Origin: Kitasatospora sp. MAA19
GTDB lineage: Bacteria > Actinomycetota > Actinomycetes > Streptomycetales > Streptomycetaceae
Assembly (NCBI RefSeq): GCF_029894125.1
Contig: NZ_JARXYZ010000013.1
Location: forward strand, 62,001 to 126,000
Reading direction: 5' to 3'
DNA: 64,000 nt
Part shown: piece by piece, positions 59,501 through 64,000 of the stretch
Layout of the letters: each line of letters begins with the position of its first letter
How positions within the stretch are numbered: position 1 is the stretch's first letter
Translations under genes and position numbers: made by a program
The notes under the pieces: generated by a model
What the model saw: only the letters and a program-made list of their open reading frames with translations
What the model was told of the DNA's origin: nothing
Database searches by the model: none

Positions 59501-61825
59501 ATGCCCGAGACCGAAGGAACACCGCCCGCACCCGCCACCGCCGCCACCACCTCGCGCCTCGGCCGCCGCCGCCTGCTGCGGGCCGGCCTGGGCACCGGCG
59601 GCGCGCTGGCCGCCGTCCGCCTGCTGCCCGGCGGCCAGGCCTGGGCCGCCGCACCGGCGCCCGCGCCGGAGCCCCTGCCCGCACCCGGCCCCGCCTCCGT
59701 CTCCGCGGGCACCGGCACCGCGCAGCCCTGGCCGGACTGGGCCCGCTTCGCGCGCATCGCCGACGGCACCTTCAACGAGCCCGCCGACATGCGGAGCGCC
59801 GTCGACGCCCTCAAGGCACAGAACGTCAGCGTCATCGAGCTCGACACCCTGCTCTCCAACTGGCTCACCGACGCCGAGTTCGCCGCCCACATGGCCGAGG
59901 TGAAGACCTTCACCGGCCTGGCGCACGCCGCCGGCCTGAAGGTCGTCATGTACTACCCCTCCCTGGAGCTGATCTCCCCCGGCGGCGAGAAGGGCCGCTC
60001 GTTCTACAAGAACGACCAGGGCGGCGCCTGGGTGCAGCGCGACCTCGGCGGCAAGCCCAACGTGTTCTACGGCAGCGTGGTGGTGTGGGTCGACCCGGGC
60101 GACGAGAGCGTCTGGCTCAGCCCCAACTCGCCCTGGCGGGACTACTACCTCAAGCGGATCAAGGGAGTGGCCGCGACCGGCGTGGACGGCATCTGGCCGG
60201 ACGTCCCGATCTACTTCGACGGCGTGCTCTCCTGGTGCGACGCCTCCACCTGGGGCGCGGCCGCCTTCAAGGCCGACACCGGCCTGGCCCTGCCCAAGGT
60301 CGCCGACTTCGCCGACCCGGTGTTCCGCCGCTACGTCGAGTGGCGCCACCGCAACCTGCTCCGGTTCCAGCTCGACATCGCCGCCGCCGGCCGCTCGGTC
60401 AACCCCGATCTGGTCACCTTCGTCGAGACCGTCTCGATGGACTACCGCTACGCCACCTCCATCGGCCTGGACGGCGGCTACCTGCGCCAGGCCGAGGGCG
60501 CCGTCAGCCAGGTCTGGGAGGTGGACATCCTCGGCAACTACGACGGCATGCGGCACGCCACCGCCGACGACTGGGTCTGCCTGATCTCGATGTACAAGTA
60601 CGCGCGCGGCGCCAGCGGTGCCAAGCCCGCCTGGGCGTTCTCCTACGGCTGGCAGCCGGACGACGCCTCGCTGGTGATGTCCCAGCTGATCGCCGCCGGC
60701 TGCAACCCGTACGAGGTGAAGACGCCGTACAAGAACGACACCGTGGACGCGGCGATGCGCGCCCGGATGTACCGCTTCGTCCAGGCCAACCAGGAGCGGC
60801 TCTACAACGCCGCCCCGGCCGCCCAGGTCGGCGTCTACCACTCCAGCCCGTCCCGGGACTACGTCGCCCCGGGCGCGGGCATCGGGATGTACGTCAACAC
60901 CACCACCCCGGCCGGAATCACCGACTGGTGGGGCGGCGACGATCCGGAGCAGAGCTGCGCCGCCGTCCCCTGGCTGGGCGAGTTCCGGGGCGCGGTGAAG
61001 GCCCTGGTGTACGCGCACATCCCGTTCGACACGGTGCCCAGCCCCGGCCTGGCCGCCGCCGACCTGGCCCGCTTCAAGGTGCTGCTGCTGCCCGACCTCC
61101 AGGCGGTCTCGGACGCCGAGGCGGCCGTGCTGCGGGGCTTCGTCGCGGCCGGCGGGACGATCGTGATCACCGGCCCCGCGCCCACCGCGCTCGACGAACT
61201 GGGCGGCCAGCGCGCCGAGTTCGCCCTCTCCGACGTGCTCGGCCTGCGCCGGGCCGATCCCCTGCCCGCCGCCAAGCAGAACGCCTTCGGTAGCGGCACC
61301 TGCTGGTACGTCCGCAACCGGGCCGGACTCAGCTACCTCAACAAGACCGACCAGGCCTCCGCCGACCAACTGCTCGCCCCGGTCCGCCGGTCCGCACCGC
61401 CCGCCGTCACCCTGGCCGGGGACCGGCGGATCTTCCTGGACGCGCGGCGGCTCGGCAACGACACCGTCGTCCACCTGGTGAACTTCACCACCTTCGGCGA
61501 CACCCCGGCGGCCTTCCTCACCACACCCGCCAACTGCACGCTCTCCTATGCCCTTCCGGCCGGCGCCACCGTCGCCGCCGTCACCGTCGCCACACCGGAC
61601 GGCACCGACCCGGCGCCCAAGCCCGTCCCGTACACCGTCACCGGGACGACGGTCAGCGTGCCGCTGACCGTCGTGCAGTACTCGGTGGTCACCGTGACCG
61701 CGGGTCAGGGCTTGAGGGCGGGCGCGGGGATCCGCCAGAGGGCGGCGGGATCGGCCTCGCCGCCCGGGGAGGACTCGAAGGCGATCCACTTCCCGTCCGG
61801 GGACCAGCTCGGCGCGCCGTCGTAG
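59501..61825 (+). CDS. TAT-exported GH42-like glycosidase
   Basis: A 774-residue protein. A twin-arginine signal (RLGRRRLLRAGLGTGGALAA) is followed by a TIM-barrel-like domain (about 70-480: IELDTLLSNWLTDAEF, GLKVVMYYPSLELISPGG, TGVDGIWPDVPIYFDG). A GH42 trimerisation-like domain follows (FKVLLLPDLQAVSDAEAAVL, GGTIVITGPAP), then a beta domain. It should hydrolyse an extracellular glycan; Asp and Glu in the barrel are candidate catalytic residues. GGGGGGA precedes the ATG. Its last 40 residues lie over the convergent gene, so the natural stop may have been lost. Confidence 0.78.
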   Translation: MPETEGTPPAPATAATTSRLGRRRLLRAGLGTGGALAAVRLLPGGQAWAAAPAPAPEPLPAPGPASVSAGTGTAQPWPDWARFARIADGTFNEPADMRSAVDALKAQNVSVIELDTLLSNWLTDAEFAAHMAEVKTFTGLAHAAGLKVVMYYPSLELISPGGEKGRSFYKNDQGGAWVQRDLGGKPNVFYGSVVVWVDPGDESVWLSPNSPWRDYYLKRIKGVAATGVDGIWPDVPIYFDGVLSWCDASTWGAAAFKADTGLALPKVADFADPVFRRYVEWRHRNLLRFQLDIAAAGRSVNPDLVTFVETVSMDYRYATSIGLDGGYLRQAEGAVSQVWEVDILGNYDGMRHATADDWVCLISMYKYARGASGAKPAWAFSYGWQPDDASLVMSQLIAAGCNPYEVKTPYKNDTVDAAMRARMYRFVQANQERLYNAAPAAQVGVYHSSPSRDYVAPGAGIGMYVNTTTPAGITDWWGGDDPEQSCAAVPWLGEFRGAVKALVYAHIPFDTVPSPGLAAADLARFKVLLLPDLQAVSDAEAAVLRGFVAAGGTIVITGPAPTALDELGGQRAEFALSDVLGLRRADPLPAAKQNAFGSGTCWYVRNRAGLSYLNKTDQASADQLLAPVRRSAPPAVTLAGDRRIFLDARRLGNDTVVHLVNFTTFGDTPAAFLTTPANCTLSYALPAGATVAAVTVATPDGTDPAPKPVPYTVTGTTVSVPLTVVQYSVVTVTAGQGLRAGAGIRQRAAGSASPPGEDSKAIHFPSGDQLGAPS

Positions 61826-62757
61826 GCCGCGGCCTCGCCGGTCACCCGGACGGGGCGGCCGCCGTCGGCCGCGACCACGAAGACCTGGGCGTTCGGCAGG
61901 TCGCCGAGGTTGGAGGAGAACACCAGGTACGTCCCGTCCGGCGACCAGGCCGGGTCGGTGTGCTCGCCGGGCGCGTCGGTGACCTGACGCAGGCCGGTGC
62001 CGTCCGGGTGCACCGTCCACAGCGCCCAGCCCTCGCCCCCGGCGGTGCGCCGCTGGAAGACGATCCGGTCGCCCCTCGGGGACCAGTTCGGCTGGCGGTT
62101 GTCGGTGCCGGTGCCCCGGCCATCGACCAGCCGGACCGGGTCGCCGCCGTCGCGGCGGACCTTCCACAGCGAGTCCTGCTCGGCGGAGTCCCCTTTCCCG
62201 GCGGTGTGCTCCGGTTCCCAGCTCTGCTGGAAGACGATCCACGCGCCGTCCGGGGAGAAGCTCGGCTCGCTGTACCCGCTGCCGTCCTCGTGCCTGGTCA
62301 CCCGCTCGGGGGTGCCGCCGGGGGTCATCAGCCAGAGCTCGTCGTGCCCGGACTCCCGGTCGGAGGCGAAGGTGAAGGCCCCTGCGGCGGCGTTCCAGCT
62401 GGTGCCGGGGAGGTTGACGGCGGCCTTGTCGGGATCCTCCAGGACCTTCTGCGGCGTACGGCTGCCGTCCAGCGGCAGCACGCCGAGGGCGGCGGCACCC
62501 TTGTTGTAGCCCTCGCTGAACTCGGTCAGCAGCATCGAGCGGCCGTCCGGGGCGAAGGCCGGGTTCTGCGCGCTGTGCCCGCCCCCGGCCCGGTAGAGCA
62601 GTTCGGCACCGTCGGCGCGGCGCTCGCCGCCGGTCGGCACCGTGCCGGTGGCCCTGGTCGGCCGGGGCTGCGGCCCGCCCTCGGAGCCGGAGCCGCCACA
62701 GCCGGAGAGCAGCAGCACCGCGACGGCCGCGGCGCCGAAGAACGCGCGAATCCTCAT
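61705..62757 (-). CDS. TolB-like beta-propeller lipoprotein
   Basis: A 350-residue lipoprotein with lipobox LLSGCG. The mature part has repeated blades ending in NPAFAPDGRSMLL, EPSFSPDGAWIVFQQ, QPNWSPRGDRIVFQR, DPAWSPDGTYLVFSS and APSWSPDGKWIAFES, the PD40/WD40-like pattern. It has no clear ribosome binding site; a GTG at 62766 is an alternative start. It overlaps the convergent glycosidase gene by 121 bp at its 3 prime end. Possibly a glycan- or protein-binding partner. Confidence 0.85.
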   Translation of the reverse strand: MRIRAFFGAAAVAVLLLSGCGGSGSEGGPQPRPTRATGTVPTGGERRADGAELLYRAGGGHSAQNPAFAPDGRSMLLTEFSEGYNKGAAALGVLPLDGSRTPQKVLEDPDKAAVNLPGTSWNAAAGAFTFASDRESGHDELWLMTPGGTPERVTRHEDGSGYSEPSFSPDGAWIVFQQSWEPEHTAGKGDSAEQDSLWKVRRDGGDPVRLVDGRGTGTDNRQPNWSPRGDRIVFQRRTAGGEGWALWTVHPDGTGLRQVTDAPGEHTDPAWSPDGTYLVFSSNLGDLPNAQVFVVAADGGRPVRVTGEAAAYDGAPSWSPDGKWIAFESSPGGEADPAALWRIPAPALKP

Positions 62758-62808
62758 GTCTGTCACGCTAATTGACGGAATATCAGTGCGCGTACACCCA
62801 CGGGTGGA

Positions 62809-63471
62809 TCAGGCGTCGCCGTCCAGCAGGTGCTGACGGACCTCACGGAAGGTCCAGGCGCCGCCGGCCGCGCGGGCGAACACCCAGACCAGGTCGAAGC
62901 GGTCCGGCCAGGTGGCGGGGGCGCCGCTGCCGGCGGCGCCGAGCGCCTCGACGATCCGCGGGATCCGCGAGTGCTCCCAGCAGATCAGGACCGGCTGGGA
63001 GCCGGCCAGTGCGGCGCCGGCCAGCGCGGTCTCCTGGGACTCGGCGTAGGCGGTGTCGACGGTCAGCCCGAGCTTGGCGGCGAGCGGGGTGACGGTCTGC
63101 CGCATCCGGTGCGCTCCGGCCAGCGGGCCCTGGTCGGCGGCGGCGAGGATCCGGGCGGGCGTGCGCAGGCCGGGGGCGGGCGGGGCGAACAGGCTGGGCA
63201 GCGCCCGGGCGCGGGACCAACCGCGCTCGGTCAGGGACTTGCCGTCGTGGCTGCCGTTCTCGTCCAGTCCCGGGTGGGCGCCGTCCGGCTTCTCGCCGTG
63301 CCGGATGATCATCACGAAGGCCTCGCCACCGGCGTCGCTCGCCCGCGCCGCCGAGGCGTTCCCACCGGGTTTGCCCGACCTGCCGGAGGAACCCGAGCAG
63401 CCCGCCAACAGCGCCGGGACGGCGGCCGCCAGGCCGGTGAGCAGCGTCCGCCGGGCCGGTCGCGCCGTCAC
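62809..63471 (-). CDS. Histidine-phosphatase-family lipoprotein
   Basis: A 220-residue lipoprotein (lipobox LLAGCS). The phosphatase RHG motif is MIIRHGEKPD and the second His lies in VLICWEHSRIP. Branch-1 histidine phosphatases hydrolyse phosphomonoesters. It starts with GTG overlapping the stop of the upstream methyltransferase gene (GTGA), so both come from one message. Confidence 0.87.
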   Translation of the reverse strand: MTARPARRTLLTGLAAAVPALLAGCSGSSGRSGKPGGNASAARASDAGGEAFVMIIRHGEKPDGAHPGLDENGSHDGKSLTERGWSRARALPSLFAPPAPGLRTPARILAAADQGPLAGAHRMRQTVTPLAAKLGLTVDTAYAESQETALAGAALAGSQPVLICWEHSRIPRIVEALGAAGSGAPATWPDRFDLVWVFARAAGGAWTFREVRQHLLDGDA

Positions 63472-64000
63472 TCGGCACCCCGCTCCAGCCGCACCAGCGC
63501 GTCCACCGCGACGCCGCCGCCCTCGCCCTTGTGCCCGGGCTCCGCGCCGACCGTCCGGTGCACCCGCTCGGCCCGGACGGTGCGCAGGCCCTGGTCGGCG
63601 AGGTCGGCGAGGACGTCCTGCGGGGTGAACAGCACGGCCGGGTCCTGCGGGCCGCCCACGCCCTCGGTGAGGTTGCCGAGATCGTGTCCGACCACCAGCA
63701 GGGTGCCGCCGGGAGCGAGTGCGGCGGCCGCGCGGCGCAGCGCGGCCCGGCGGTCCTCCGCAGGGACCTGGAGGTAGGCGACCAGGACCAGGTCGTAGCC
63801 GGCGGCCGGGGCCTCATAGCTGCGGGCGTCGCCGTGCCGCCAGGTGAGCCGGTCGGCGACCTCGTCGGGCAGGTCGGCGGTGAGCCGCTCGGCCCGTTCG
63901 AGGGCGACGGCGGAGTAGTCCAGCCCGGTGACCTCCCAGCCCTGGGTGGCCAGCCAGATGGCGTTGCGGCCTTCCCCGGTGGCCAGGTCGAGGGCGTGAC
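63468..64000 (-). CDS. Class I SAM-dependent methyltransferase, C-terminal part (runs off right edge)
   Basis: The reverse frame stays open to the window end. Its first visible residues are ALDLATGEGRNAIWLA (SAM motif I), followed by VTGLDYSAVALERA (motif Post I) and YDLVLVAYLQV. Its N-terminus lies outside. It resembles TehB/thiopurine-type methyltransferases. Its TGA overlaps the phosphatase start. Confidence 0.85.
   Translation of the reverse strand, partial: HALDLATGEGRNAIWLATQGWEVTGLDYSAVALERAERLTADLPDEVADRLTWRHGDARSYEAPAAGYDLVLVAYLQVPAEDRRAALRRAAAALAPGGTLLVVGHDLGNLTEGVGGPQDPAVLFTPQDVLADLADQGLRTVRAERVHRTVGAEPGHKGEGGGVAVDALVRLERGAE

Noticed and set aside
1..64000. tRNA genes, insertion sequences, phage or integrase genes
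   Set aside because: I looked for transposase and integrase motifs and tRNA-like T-loops and found none convincing; a tRNA search program was not available.

Overview
The window is high-GC DNA with GTG and TTG starts and long antisense shadow frames. Its gene content is typical of Streptomycetaceae: a DUF6777 secreted protein, a streptophobe-like membrane protein, a LytR-CpsA-Psr protein, TerD, a TAT-exported glycosidase, many DrrAB-type transporters and a MarR/HxlR/ArsR regulator set. A Streptomyces or Kitasatospora-like chromosome arm fits best (inference).

Region 1 (1 to about 23.7 kb) is a specialised-metabolite gene cluster that I cannot assign to a known product. It contains the 4-hydroxyphenylglycine genes hmaS (17637-18623), hmo (9315-10415) and hpgT (6184-7482). 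It also has an unusual set of stand-alone carrier proteins and ketosynthase-fold proteins. Only one ketosynthase has the full C-H-H triad. One is C-N-H, one is an N-terminal fragment without the cysteine, one is a short protein with a cysteine but no C-terminal half, and one is a KASIII homologue with an altered third active-site position. There are four carrier proteins, one of which lacks the modified serine and overlaps a glycosyltransferase gene. Two AMP-forming ligases, a TPP-dependent E1 alpha/beta pair without E2 or E3, a PhyH dioxygenase, a DUF3050 heme-oxygenase-like protein, an HxxxD acyltransferase, a methyltransferase, an esterase and a DrrAB exporter complete it. The start of an NRPS condensation domain leaves the left edge. 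No ketoreductase, dehydratase or malonyl-acyltransferase gene is seen. Four promoter regions each carry a site close to the GntR/HutC (DasR/NagR-type) operator TGGTCTAGACCA, which suggests common control.

Region 2 (23.8-31.9 kb) holds a leaderless FHA-FHA-ABC transporter gene behind three 13-bp tandem repeats. An SH3-like protein, a Hanks-type Ser/Thr kinase, DUF1304, a streptophobe-like membrane protein and a DUF6777 protein follow; the kinase/FHA pairing suggests phosphorylation-controlled export.

Region 3 (31.9-41.7 kb) is mainly envelope and housekeeping: HxlR regulator with divergent MFS exporter, LCP ligase, DUF6542, an MT0933-like small protein, a lytic transglycosylase, GalE, an anchored secreted protein, a decayed gene and a long HPF-type ribosome protein.

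Region 4 (42.0-45.2 kb) encodes one 856-residue protein fusing an intact cytochrome P450 to an intact class I terpene synthase. This is the most striking single gene here. A 51-residue membrane protein and an ArsR regulator lie next to it.

Region 5 (45.4-64 kb) holds secreted and regulatory genes: GH3 glycosidase, MarR/EamA divergent pair with three operator copies, secreted TAP-type peptidase, DUF3558 lipoprotein, MltB-type transglycosylase, GbsR/ABC exporter pair, TerD, TAT-exported GH42-like glycosidase, a beta-propeller lipoprotein, a histidine phosphatase lipoprotein and a partial methyltransferase at the right edge. No tRNA, rRNA, CRISPR array or insertion sequence was recognised.
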